Shown here: one piece after another, positions 22,109 through 30,297 of the stretch
How positions within the stretch are numbered: the first letter of the stretch is position 1
Layout: every line of letters begins with the position of its first letter
Source of the DNA: Pseudomonas massiliensis
GTDB lineage: Bacteria > Pseudomonadota > Gammaproteobacteria > Pseudomonadales > Pseudomonadaceae
Reading direction: 5' to 3'
NCBI RefSeq assembly: GCF_000826105.1
Contig: NZ_CCYK01000004.1
Location: 62,001-126,000, forward strand
DNA length: 64,000 nt
The notes under the pieces: model-generated
The model's input: only the letters and a program-made list of their open reading frames with translations
What the model was told of the DNA's origin: nothing
Database searches by the model: none
Made by a program: the position numbers and the translations under genes

Positions 22109-23251
22109 ATGGCCGTTGCCTCCAGTGCCTATAAGAAAGCCCTCGAAGGCGGGCAACACCCTAAAGAGGTGTTGGTCAAGATCGATCGGGTCACCAAGAA
22201 GTTCGACGAGACGATCGCCGTGGACGATGTGTCCCTGCAGATCCACAAGGGTGAGATCTTCGCCCTGCTGGGGGGATCGGGCTCGGGTAAATCCACGCTG
22301 TTGCGCATGCTCGCCGGCTTCGAACGGCCGACCGAAGGGCGAATCTTCCTCGACGGAGTGGACATCACCGATATGCCGCCCTACAAGCGGCCCATCAACA
22401 TGATGTTCCAGTCCTACGCCTTGTTCCCGCACATGACGGTGGCCCAGAACATCGCGTTCGGCCTCAAGCAGGACAAGATGCCCGCCGCGGAAATCGACGC
22501 GCGGGTCGCCGAAATGCTCAAGCTGGTGCACATGACCCAGTATGCCAAGCGCAAGCCGCACCAGTTGTCTGGCGGCCAGCGCCAGCGGGTGGCGCTGGCG
22601 CGCTCCCTGGCCAAGCGTCCCAAGCTCTTGCTGCTGGACGAGCCCATGGGGGCGCTGGACAAGAAACTGCGTTCGGAGATGCAGCTGGAACTGGTGGAAA
22701 TCATCGAGCGCGTGGGTGTGACCTGCGTGATGGTGACCCACGACCAGGAAGAAGCCATGACCATGGCCCAGCGTATCGCCATCATGCACTTGGGCTGGAT
22801 CGCCCAGATCGGCAGCCCCATCGACGTGTACGAAACCCCTACCAGCCGGCTGGTGTGCGAGTTCATCGGTAACGTCAACCTGTTCGACGGCGAAGTGGTC
22901 GAGGACATGGAGGGCTATGCCCTGATCAGCTCTCCTGAACTGGAACGCAGCATCTACGTGGGCCACGGTGTGAGTACCGCGGCCGAAGACAAGAGCGTGA
23001 CCTACGCCATTCGCCCGGAAAAGCTGCTGGTCACCACCGAACAGCCGCCGACCGAGCACAACTGGTCTCGCGGCAAGGTCCATGACATTGCCTACCTGGG
23101 TGGGCATTCGGTGTTCCACGTACAGTTGCCCAGCGGCAAGATCGTACAGTCGTTCGTGGCTAACGCCGAGCGTCGCGGCGCCCGGCCGACCTGGGACGAT
23201 GAAGTGTTCGTATGGTGGGAAGACGACAGCGGCGTGGTGCTTCGCTCATGA
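22109..23251 (+). CDS. spuF: Polyamine ABC transporter ATPase (PotG type)
   Basis: ABC ATPase, 380 residues, with Walker [18 protein letters not shown] signature, Walker B LLLLDEPMGALD and switch His (VTHDQEEA). The C-terminal 100 residues are a TOBE_2 regulatory domain, as in PotA/PotG. The ATG at 22109 has GGGAG 8 bases upstream. It overlaps spuG by 4 bases. It energises uptake of the polyamines bound by SpuD and SpuE. Confidence 0.92.
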   Translation: MAVASSAYKKALEGGQHPKEVLVKIDRVTKKFDETIAVDDVSLQIHKGEIFALLGGSGSGKSTLLRMLAGFERPTEGRIFLDGVDITDMPPYKRPINMMFQSYALFPHMTVAQNIAFGLKQDKMPAAEIDARVAEMLKLVHMTQYAKRKPHQLSGGQRQRVALARSLAKRPKLLLLDEPMGALDKKLRSEMQLELVEIIERVGVTCVMVTHDQEEAMTMAQRIAIMHLGWIAQIGSPIDVYETPTSRLVCEFIGNVNLFDGEVVEDMEGYALISSPELERSIYVGHGVSTAAEDKSVTYAIRPEKLLVTTEQPPTEHNWSRGKVHDIAYLGGHSVFHVQLPSGKIVQSFVANAERRGARPTWDDEVFVWWEDDSGVVLRS

Positions 23252-24165
23252 ACAAGAAACTTAAGCGTATCTATAACCGGTGGGTGCCTGGCGGCCGCCA
23301 GGTCGTGATCGGTATCCCGTTCCTGTGGCTGTTCCTGTTCTTCATGCTGCCGTTCTTCATCGTATTGAAGATCAGTTTTGCCGAGGCGGATGTGGCCATT
23401 CCGCCCTATACGGAAATCTGGCAGTACGCCGAAGGCAAGATCGACATCGCCCTCAACCTGGCGAACTACCTGCTGCTGGGTGACGACGAGCTTTACTTCT
23501 CGGCCTACCTTGGTTCGCTGAAGATGGCGTTCTTCAGCACGCTCTTGTGCCTGCTGATCGGCTACCCCATGGCATACGCCATGTCCGTGGCCAAGAAAGA
23601 AACCCAGACAGTGCTCTTGCTGCTGATCATGATGCCGACCTGGACGGCGATTCTGATCCGGGTGTACGCCTGGATGGGCCTGCTGAGCAACAATGGTCTT
23701 TTGAACGGCCTGTTGATGTACCTGGGCCTGATCGATCAGCCACTGCAGATCCTCAACACCAACCTGGCGGTGTATATCGGCGTGGTCTATTCCTATCTGC
23801 CGTTCATGATCCTGCCGCTGTTCGCCAACCTGGTCAAGCACGATCACAGCCTCCTCGAAGCCGCGTCAGACCTGGGCTCGAGCCGCTTCAACAACTTCTG
23901 GAAGATCACCGTGCCGCTGTCGAAGAACGGCATCGTGGCCGGCTGCATGCTGGTGTTCATCCCGGTGGTGGGTGAGTTCGTGATTCCGGAACTGCTGGGC
24001 GGGCCGGAAACCCTGATGATCGGCAAGGTATTGTGGCAGGAGTTCTTCAACAACCGTGACTGGCCGGTGGCATCGGCCCTGGCAGTAGTGATGCTGGCCC
24101 TGTTGATCGTCCCCATTCTGCTCTTCAACCGTAGCCAGGCCAAAGAGATGGAGGGCAAGGTATGA
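23248..24165 (+). CDS. spuG: Polyamine ABC transporter permease (PotH type)
   Basis: Inner-membrane permease of 305 residues with about six helices and the EAA-type loop EAASDLGSSRFNNFWKITVP. The ATG overlaps the spuF stop (ATGA at 23248), and its own stop overlaps the spuH start in the same way. It pairs with SpuH to form the channel. Confidence 0.92.
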   Translation: MNKKLKRIYNRWVPGGRQVVIGIPFLWLFLFFMLPFFIVLKISFAEADVAIPPYTEIWQYAEGKIDIALNLANYLLLGDDELYFSAYLGSLKMAFFSTLLCLLIGYPMAYAMSVAKKETQTVLLLLIMMPTWTAILIRVYAWMGLLSNNGLLNGLLMYLGLIDQPLQILNTNLAVYIGVVYSYLPFMILPLFANLVKHDHSLLEAASDLGSSRFNNFWKITVPLSKNGIVAGCMLVFIPVVGEFVIPELLGGPETLMIGKVLWQEFFNNRDWPVASALAVVMLALLIVPILLFNRSQAKEMEGKV

Positions 24166-25058
24166 CTTCGCGCTGGCGTTTTTCCACCTTCATGCTGTGG
24201 GCGGGCTTGCTGTTCATCTACGCGCCCATGGTCATCCTGGTGATCTTCTCCTTCAACGCTTCCCGGCTGGTGACGGTCTGGGGAGGCTGGTCGGTGAAGT
24301 GGTACGTGGGGCTGATGCACAACGATCAGCTGATGAGCGCCGTGTTCCGCTCGCTGGAGATCGCCACCTACACCGCCCTTTCATCGGTGTTCCTCGGCAC
24401 GCTGGCGGCCTTCGTGCTGACCCGCGTGCCTCGCTTCAAAGGGCGTACCCTGTTCGGTGGCTTGGTCACGGCACCCCTGGTGATGCCGGAAGTGATCACC
24501 GGTCTCTCGCTGCTGTTGCTGTTCGTCGCCATGGCGCAGGTGGTGGGCTGGCCGCAGGAACGCGGCGTGCCGACCATCTGGATTGCCCATACTACCTTCT
24601 GCGCGGCCTATGTGGCGGTGGTGGTGTCGGCGCGGCTGCGTGAGCTGGACCTGTCCATCGAAGAGGCAGCCATGGACCTGGGCGCGAGGCCCTGGAAGGT
24701 CTTCATGCTGATCACCATCCCCATGATCGCGCCTTCCCTGGCAGCCGGCGGCATGATGTCGTTCGCCTTGTCCCTGGATGACCTGGTATTGGCCAGCTTC
24801 GTGGCCGGGCCCGGCTCCACCACCTTGCCGATGGAGGTCTTCTCCCAGGTGCGCCTGGGGGTCAAGCCGGAGATCAACGCCATCGCCAGCCTCATCCTGT
24901 TGGTGGTGTCGATCTTCACCTTCTTCGTCTGGTTCTTCAGCCGCCGAGCCGAAGAGCGTCGCCGTCGGGCCATCCAGCAAGCGATCGAAGAAGCCGCTCA
25001 AGCCAACTCGGCACAGCCGGACCCCCGTCGGGCCAAGGTCGAAGCTGTCTCCGCCTGA
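24162..25058 (+). CDS. spuH: Polyamine ABC transporter permease (PotI type)
   Basis: Second permease, 298 residues, with the EAAMDLGARPWKVFMLITIP loop between the last helices. A charged C-terminal tail of about 45 residues, rich in Arg, Glu and Ala, extends past the last helix. The start overlaps spuG by 4 bases. It is the last gene of the spu operon and is followed by a strong hairpin. Confidence 0.92.
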   Translation: MTSRWRFSTFMLWAGLLFIYAPMVILVIFSFNASRLVTVWGGWSVKWYVGLMHNDQLMSAVFRSLEIATYTALSSVFLGTLAAFVLTRVPRFKGRTLFGGLVTAPLVMPEVITGLSLLLLFVAMAQVVGWPQERGVPTIWIAHTTFCAAYVAVVVSARLRELDLSIEEAAMDLGARPWKVFMLITIPMIAPSLAAGGMMSFALSLDDLVLASFVAGPGSTTLPMEVFSQVRLGVKPEINAIASLILLVVSIFTFFVWFFSRRAEERRRRAIQQAIEEAAQANSAQPDPRRAKVEAVSA

Positions 25059-25086
25059 GCCCTTGTGTCCAGGGAAACGTGGCGGT

Positions 25087-25114
25087 AGGGTTACCCGCAT
25101 AACCGGGTAACCCT
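25087..25114 (+). terminator. Palindromic hairpin after spuH
   Basis: A perfect 11-bp stem AGGGTTACCCG / CGGGTAACCCT with loop CATAAC starts 28 bases after spuH. It has a weak T-run (TTAT). Its 3' arm ends one base before the ATG of the next gene, so it may also mask that gene's translation start. Confidence 0.6.
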
Positions 25115-25115
25115 T

Positions 25116-26054
25116 ATGTCCGCTACCTTCCATCCAGACCAGCTGCGCGCCAGCCTCGCCCTTCTCGCCGATGCCCGGCCGCCTTGCGAGCACGGGGCAG
25201 CCTACCAGCGTTTCTACGGGCTCGACCTGCCGGGCTGCGGAGTCCGTTTCACCAGCCTGCTGGGGCGTTTCGAGGTTGAAGGCTTCGATGTGGTAGCCCA
25301 GGCCTGGCTCCCGCCGCAACCTCGCGGCACCTTGCTGCTATTGCATGGTTTCTATGACCACATGGGGCTGTTCCGGCACCTGATAGACTGGGCGCTGGAC
25401 TGCGGCCTGGCGGTGTTGTCATGCGACCTGCCGGGCCATGGGTTGTCCAGCGGCACGCGGGCAAGCATCCAGGATTTCGCCCACTACCAGTCAGTACTGG
25501 ACAGCCTGCTGATCCAGGCCGGTAGCCTGACGCTTCCTCGGCCCTGGCACGCGCTGGGGCAGAGTACAGGCGGTGCGATACTCATCGACCATGCATTGCA
25601 CCAGGCTCAGCGCAGCCCCATCGACGGGCAGCTGATGTTGTTGGCGCCTTTGGTACGGCCCCGGGCATGGGGGTGGTCCAGGCTCAGTTACCATGCGCTG
25701 CGCCCGTTCGTGGACGGGATCGCCCGGCGCTTCAGCGAGAACAGTAACGATCCGGCTTTCCTGGCGTTTCTCCAGGCCGATCCGCTACAGCCGCTGCGCC
25801 TGCCCACGGCCTGGGTAGGCGCGCTGGTGCAGTGGGTCAAGCGCATCGAGGCCGCTCCCGGCTGTGAGCGCAGCCCCTTGATCGTTCAGGGGGAGCAGGA
25901 CATGACCGTGGACTGGCGCTATAACCTCAAGGTCCTAGAGCGCAAATTCAGGCAGCCCGAAATCCTGCGCCTGCCTCAGGGCCGGCATCATCTGGCCAAC
26001 GAGACGACGCGGATTCGCGAACATTACCTTTCGCATCTGCGCGAGCGCCTGTAG
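25116..26054 (+). CDS. Alpha/beta hydrolase (monoacylglycerol-lipase-like)
   Basis: Cytoplasmic serine hydrolase of 312 residues: LLLLHGFYDHMG near residue 75 (oxyanion HG), CDLPGHGLSSG, nucleophile elbow LGQSTGG, acid in VQGEQDMTVDW and His in PQGRHHLANE. This layout matches the Hydrolase_4 lysophospholipase group. No Shine-Dalgarno sequence is visible since the spuH hairpin runs right up to the ATG. Substrate unknown. Confidence 0.8.
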   Translation: MSATFHPDQLRASLALLADARPPCEHGAAYQRFYGLDLPGCGVRFTSLLGRFEVEGFDVVAQAWLPPQPRGTLLLLHGFYDHMGLFRHLIDWALDCGLAVLSCDLPGHGLSSGTRASIQDFAHYQSVLDSLLIQAGSLTLPRPWHALGQSTGGAILIDHALHQAQRSPIDGQLMLLAPLVRPRAWGWSRLSYHALRPFVDGIARRFSENSNDPAFLAFLQADPLQPLRLPTAWVGALVQWVKRIEAAPGCERSPLIVQGEQDMTVDWRYNLKVLERKFRQPEILRLPQGRHHLANETTRIREHYLSHLRERL

Positions 26055-26088
26055 TGCAGGCGCGGGCCGGTGCCAAGTCCAGGCGCCC

Positions 26089-26823
26089 TCAGCGCGTACC
26101 TACCGCCAGCCCCGCGCGCACCGCTGCCAAGGCTGCCTGGTAGTAGGCCTGGCCGTCCGCCGATTCGGCGAAGGCTACGAATTCTTCCAGCTCGGGATCG
26201 CTCAGTTCGCGATAGACGTAGAGGAGGGTGTTATCCAGGTCCGCGCCTATCTGCTGCTCGAGACGTTCACGTTGGCCTTCCAGCAGGCCTTGCGGAGAAC
26301 CGCCTCCGAGCAGGCCGGGAATCATCGAGCTCAGGCTGTCGGCCGCTACGCCTGCAATGGCCAGGCTCACTTCAGCACCGGCTTCGCGAGCAGGCAGGGC
26401 GCGGGCCAGGTGGCCGATAAGCAGCTGCCGGGTATCGCTGGCCTGCATCTTGGGCAACCCTTGGGCATTGCGGGCCAGCTGGTCGGCGCGGGTAGCCAGC
26501 AGTTCGGCGGCGACGATCTTGCGCCCCAGGGGCGACTGGAAGAAGGCCAGGGCCGGCTGCGGTCGTGCCAGCGCCTGGCGCAGGCTGGCTTCGGCCCGCT
26601 GATCCATGGCCTGGGGGGCGAAGCGCTGGTTGCTATTGTTCACCAGCGCTTGGAACACCGCCGGGGGCAAGCTGTTCTGGTAGCGCTGTTGCGCGGCCCG
26701 CAAGGCTTCGGTGAAGTGTCCCCGCTGCTCCGGCCAGCCCGCTGCCTTGTAGAGTTCGTCGTGCATGTCCGCCCAGGCCGGGAAGGCGCAGAGCAGCAAC
26801 ACAACGGAAATAAAACGACGCAT
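26089..26823 (-). CDS. Secreted protein, DUF2059-like
   Basis: A 244-residue protein with a clear signal peptide (MRRFISVVLLLCAFPAWA-D). Near the C-terminus, SDPELEEFVAFAESADGQAYY is the pattern of the DUF2059 domain, which is found in periplasmic proteins of unknown function. The ATG at 26823 has AGGAG 7 bases upstream; the longer frame would bury the signal. It converges on the hydrolase and diverges from the oxygenase gene. Confidence 0.7.
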   Translation of the reverse strand: MRRFISVVLLLCAFPAWADMHDELYKAAGWPEQRGHFTEALRAAQQRYQNSLPPAVFQALVNNSNQRFAPQAMDQRAEASLRQALARPQPALAFFQSPLGRKIVAAELLATRADQLARNAQGLPKMQASDTRQLLIGHLARALPAREAGAEVSLAIAGVAADSLSSMIPGLLGGGSPQGLLEGQRERLEQQIGADLDNTLLYVYRELSDPELEEFVAFAESADGQAYYQAALAAVRAGLAVGTR

Positions 26824-26955
26824 GGAGGACTCCTGTCGGCAGGGCGCTATTGTCTGTGTGGGCGGCCGCGTTTGTCGAGAGAGGCGAGGCGGCGAGCGAT
26901 GAAAGCGCCTTTGGCAACGTTGTGAAGCCGCGGCACTGGCCGCTACCATGAGCAC

Positions 26956-27579
26956 ATGACTATTTCACTCGACCATCCGCTATTCCTGCGCATCGCTTCG
27001 GACCTGGCCGACCATGGCTGGTCCCAGCAAACCATCTTCCTGCCCGACACCCTGACCCAGGCGTTGGCCCAGGAATGCCAGGCGCGTGCCCTGGCGGGCG
27101 CGTTGACCCCGGCGGCCACGGGCCGAGGCGCCAACGCCCAGGTGCGCGAAGGTATACGTGGCGATGCCATCCAGTGGCTGGAGCCAGGCCAGAGCGAGCC
27201 CACCGACCGCTACCTGGGCATCATGGACAGCTTGCGGCGAAGCCTGAACCAGGCGCTGTACCTGGGCCTGGAGGACTTTGAGAGCCATTACGCCTGTTAC
27301 CCGCCCGGCGCTTGCTACAAGCGCCACCTGGATCGCTTCAACGATGACGACCGCCGCAGCGTTTCCACGGTGCTTTACCTGAACCAGGCGTGGTCTGCGG
27401 AAGATGGCGGTCAACTGCGGCTCTATCTTCCCCATGAACGCCAGCATGAGGTGGTTCCCACGGGCGGTGCCCTGGTGGTTTTTCTTTCCGACCAGATACC
27501 CCACGAAGTACTTCCTGCGCGTCGAGAGCGCTTGTCCTTGACCGGCTGGTTCCGACGCCGGGGCGCCTCGCCCTTATGA
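26956..27579 (+). CDS. 2-oxoglutarate/Fe(II) oxygenase
   Basis: A 207-residue protein of the PKHD/prolyl-4-hydroxylase class. The metal ligands are the H-x-D of YKRHLDRF and the distal His in QIPHEVLPA, with R and S of RERLSLTGWF fitting 2-oxoglutarate binding. The family hydroxylates proteins or small substrates; the target here is unknown. Its stop overlaps the start of the next gene (ATGA), so the two are translationally coupled. No good ribosome site precedes the ATG. Confidence 0.8.
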   Translation: MTISLDHPLFLRIASDLADHGWSQQTIFLPDTLTQALAQECQARALAGALTPAATGRGANAQVREGIRGDAIQWLEPGQSEPTDRYLGIMDSLRRSLNQALYLGLEDFESHYACYPPGACYKRHLDRFNDDDRRSVSTVLYLNQAWSAEDGGQLRLYLPHERQHEVVPTGGALVVFLSDQIPHEVLPARRERLSLTGWFRRRGASPL

Positions 27580-28067
27580 CAGCCAAGGTGCTGGTCAGCC
27601 GTTGTCTGCTAGGCGAACCCGTGCGTTATGACGGACAGGCCAGCGGGTACTGGGCACTGCTGATGGCCTGGCAGGCCGAAGGGCGCGTCGTGCCACTGTG
27701 CCCGGAAGTCGCCGGCGGCTTGCCAACACCGCGACCTCCCGCGGAAATCGACGGCGGCCAAGGCCGCGCGGTGCTTGCCGGCCAGGCGCGCATCATCGCC
27801 AGCACGGGCGAGGACGTGACCGCATCGTTTCTTGCAGGGGCCGAGGCTGCGCTGGCGCTGGTTCGTGCCCATGACATCCGCGTGGCCGTCCTCAAGGCCA
27901 ACAGCCCGTCATGCGGCAACGAGCAGACCTACGACGGCAGCTTCAGCGGACGGCGAGTGACAGGGGAAGGCGTGACCGCGGCCTTGCTGGCGCAGGCAGG
28001 GGTGAAGGTATTCAACGAAGGGCAGTTGGAGCAGGTAGAGGCGTTGTTGGAGCGCCTGGAACCTTGA
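27576..28067 (+). CDS. DUF523 / TudS-like desulfidase
   Basis: A 163-residue DUF523 protein. Three conserved cysteines are present, C10 (SRCLLG), C42 (LCPEVAGG) and C113 (NSPSCG), which in the characterised relative TudS hold a [4Fe-4S] cluster that removes sulfur from 2-thiouracil. All three are intact here, so a desulfidase or related activity is plausible. It overlaps the upstream oxygenase gene by 4 bases. The physiological substrate is not known. Confidence 0.8.
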   Translation: MTAKVLVSRCLLGEPVRYDGQASGYWALLMAWQAEGRVVPLCPEVAGGLPTPRPPAEIDGGQGRAVLAGQARIIASTGEDVTASFLAGAEAALALVRAHDIRVAVLKANSPSCGNEQTYDGSFSGRRVTGEGVTAALLAQAGVKVFNEGQLEQVEALLERLEP

Positions 28068-28072
28068 AGGCT

Positions 28073-28102
28073 GCGGCCACTTCCCCTCGGAGAAGTGGCC
28101 GC
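28073..28102. terminator. Bidirectional hairpin between DUF523 gene and serA
   Basis: A perfect 11-bp stem GCGGCCACTTC / GAAGTGGCCGC with an 8-base loop lies between two convergent stop codons (28067 and 28108). No T-run on either strand. Confidence 0.55.
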
Positions 28103-28107
28103 GATCA

Positions 28108-29337
28108 TCAGAACAGCACGCGGCAGCGGATGGTGCCCTTGATCTGCTGCAGCTTGGCCTGGGCCAGGTCGGAGTACTCGGCATCCACGTCGATCACCAC
28201 ATAGCCGACCTTTTCGTTGGTTTGCAGGAACTGGCCGGAAATGTTGATGCCGTTCTCGGCGAACACCTTGTTGATCTCGCTCAGCACGCCAGGAATGTTT
28301 TCATGGATGTGCAGCAAACGGTGCTTGCCCGGGTGAGCCGGCAGGGCCACCTCCGGGAAGTTGACCGAGGAAACCGAGGTGCCGTTGTCGCTGTACTTGA
28401 CCAGCTTTTCCGCCACTTCCAGCCCGATGTTGGCCTGTGCTTCAGCGGTCGAGCCGCCGATGTGCGGGGTAAGGATGACATTGTCCAGGCCACGCAGGGG
28501 GCTCTCGAATATATCGTCGTTGCTGCGCGGTTCCACCGGGAACACATCGATGGCGGCGCCGATCAGGTGCTTGTCCTTGATGGCGTCGGCCAGGGCTTCC
28601 AGGCGCACCACGGTGCCACGTGCCGCATTGATCAGGATCCCGCCCTTTTTCATGGCGCGAATTTCTTCCTCGCCGATCATCCACTTGGTCGAGGGCAGCT
28701 CGGGTACGTGCAGCGAAACGATGTCCGCCAGGCCCAGCAACTCCTTGAGGGTCGGTACCTGGGTAGCGTTGCCCAGGGGCAGCTTGGTCAGGGGATCATA
28801 GAAGAACACCTGCATGCCCAGGCTTTCGGCAAGCACCGACAATTGGGTACCGATGGAACCATAGCCGACGATGCCCAGCTTCTTGCCACGGATCTCGAAG
28901 GAGTTCGCCGCGCTCTTGATCCAGCCGCCACGATGGCAGGAAGCGTTCTTCTCGGGAATCCCGCGCAACAGCAGGATGGCTTCGGCCAGTACCAGTTCGG
29001 CCACCGAACGGGTATTGGAATAGGGAGCGTTGAAGACAGCGATACCGCGCTCACGGGCGGCATTGAGGTCCACCTGGTTCGTGCCAATGCAGAAGCAGCC
29101 TACCGCCACGAGCTTCTTGGCGCTGTCGAACAGTTCTTCCGTCAGATGAGTCCGCGAGCGAATGCCGAGAAAATGAGCTTCCGCGATCTTTTCCTTCAGC
29201 TCTGCTTCCGGCAGGGAACTGGAGTGGTACTCGATGTTGGTGTAACCGGCCGCCTTGAGCGTGTCCACGGCAGTCTGGTGTACGCCTTCGAGAAGAAGGA
29301 ACTTGATCTTGCTCTTGTCGAGAGAAGTCTTGCTCAT
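28108..29337 (-). CDS. serA: D-3-phosphoglycerate dehydrogenase
   Basis: 409-residue enzyme for the first step of serine synthesis (3-phosphoglycerate to 3-phosphohydroxypyruvate, NAD). An N-terminal substrate domain, a Rossmann domain with LGIVGYGSIGTQ, the catalytic Arg in NAARGTVV, Glu/His region VILTPHIGGSTAEAQ, and a C-terminal ACT domain (VLSEINKVFAENGINISGQ) for serine feedback appear in order. The start at 29337 gives the standard E. coli-type length; the open frame upstream is not coding. It diverges from the FAH gene across a symmetric dyad. Confidence 0.95.
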   Translation of the reverse strand: MSKTSLDKSKIKFLLLEGVHQTAVDTLKAAGYTNIEYHSSSLPEAELKEKIAEAHFLGIRSRTHLTEELFDSAKKLVAVGCFCIGTNQVDLNAARERGIAVFNAPYSNTRSVAELVLAEAILLLRGIPEKNASCHRGGWIKSAANSFEIRGKKLGIVGYGSIGTQLSVLAESLGMQVFFYDPLTKLPLGNATQVPTLKELLGLADIVSLHVPELPSTKWMIGEEEIRAMKKGGILINAARGTVVRLEALADAIKDKHLIGAAIDVFPVEPRSNDDIFESPLRGLDNVILTPHIGGSTAEAQANIGLEVAEKLVKYSDNGTSVSSVNFPEVALPAHPGKHRLLHIHENIPGVLSEINKVFAENGINISGQFLQTNEKVGYVVIDVDAEYSDLAQAKLQQIKGTIRCRVLF

Positions 29338-29417
29338 CTGCTTAAACCTGGGTTCCGGAAAAAAGGGCAGGAAAGGGGAAAAACCCGCTGCGCTCGCGCT
29401 GGGCGCCGCGTCTGGCA

Positions 29418-29463
29418 GCGCCAGGGCGGGGGCGTATGCTAGCATGTCCGCCTTCCCTGGCGC
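29418..29463. promoter_or_regulatory. Centre-symmetric 46-bp dyad between serA and FAH gene
   Basis: Outer arms GCGCCAGGG (29418-29426) and CCCTGGCGC (29455-29463) are a perfect 9-bp inverted repeat. Between them, ATGCTAGCAT (29436-29445) is a perfect palindrome with exactly the same centre. The element sits in the only intergenic region of two divergent genes and looks like an operator, or two nested ones. Confidence 0.5.
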
Positions 29464-29547
29464 CCGCCCTGAGACGTGAATATGGCTCAGGCGCCCCATG
29501 AGTGGTTCGCGGGTTCGCTTGCAGGTTCTGCCCTCCAGGAGTCGACG

Positions 29548-30213
29548 ATGAGCTATCAGCACCAGTATGCCGACGGTACCCACATCCATTTCCCCTTGGG
29601 GAAGGTAGTCTGCATTGGCCGCAACTACGCCGAGCACGCCCACGAGCTGAACAACCCGGTGCCTACCGAGCCCTTGCTGTTCATCAAGCCGGGCAGCTGC
29701 GTGGTGCCAGCCGCGGGCGGCTTCAAGATCCCCAGCGGGCGCGGCTCGGTTCATTACGAAACGGAAATCGCGGTGCTGCTGGGCAAGGCGCTGTCCACCC
29801 AGCCGAGCGAAGAGGAAGTGCTCGATGCCATTTCCGGTTTCGCCCCGGCGCTGGACCTCACCCTGCGGGATGTGCAGGCCAGGCTCAAGGAAAAGGGCCT
29901 GCCCTGGGAGTTGGCCAAGTCATTCGACGGTGCCTGCGTGCTTACCCCCTTCGTTGCCGCGTCCACTTTCGAAGACCTGGCAGCGATTCCCCTGCGCCTG
30001 ACACTCAACGGCCAGGTGCGCCAGGACGACACCAGCGCCAAGATGCTCAACCCGATCGTCAAGACCATCCAGTACATGGCCGGGCACTTCTCGCTGCTGG
30101 CCGGGGACGTCATCATGACCGGCACGCCGGCCGGCGTCGGAGCGCTCGAGCCGGGCGATGAGCTGATACTGGCGCTTCCAGGGGCCATCCAGGTAGAAAC
30201 CCGGGTGCTTTGA
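29548..30213 (+). CDS. Fumarylacetoacetate hydrolase-family protein
   Basis: A 221-residue FAH-domain enzyme like FAHD1/YcgM. VCIGRNYAEHAHELNN, the metal-binding HYETEIAVLLG (acidic residues) and VIMTGTPAGVGALEPGD are the family blocks. Such enzymes decarboxylate oxaloacetate or hydrolyse acylpyruvates. The ATG at 29548 has GGAG 6 bases upstream and removes a 24-residue upstream extension that is out of family. It faces serA; whether the link is functional is unknown. Confidence 0.88.
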   Translation: MSYQHQYADGTHIHFPLGKVVCIGRNYAEHAHELNNPVPTEPLLFIKPGSCVVPAAGGFKIPSGRGSVHYETEIAVLLGKALSTQPSEEEVLDAISGFAPALDLTLRDVQARLKEKGLPWELAKSFDGACVLTPFVAASTFEDLAAIPLRLTLNGQVRQDDTSAKMLNPIVKTIQYMAGHFSLLAGDVIMTGTPAGVGALEPGDELILALPGAIQVETRVL

Positions 30214-30217
30214 GAGT

Positions 30218-30246
30218 GTCGGCAGTCCCGACCTTCGCGGTTTTTT
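30218..30246 (+). terminator. Possible terminator after FAH gene
   Basis: A short 5-bp stem GTCGG / CCGAC is followed eight bases later by six T. The distance from stem to T-run is longer than usual, so this is tentative. Confidence 0.3.
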
Positions 30247-30297
30247 CACACCGCATGCAGATAATGGCGGCACCTCTTGCCAGCCGCAGGTGACTCG

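Noticed and set aside
22058..23119. 353-residue frame opposite spuF
   Set aside because: Antisense to the ABC ATPase with all motifs; His/Gln-rich translation is typical of a shadow.
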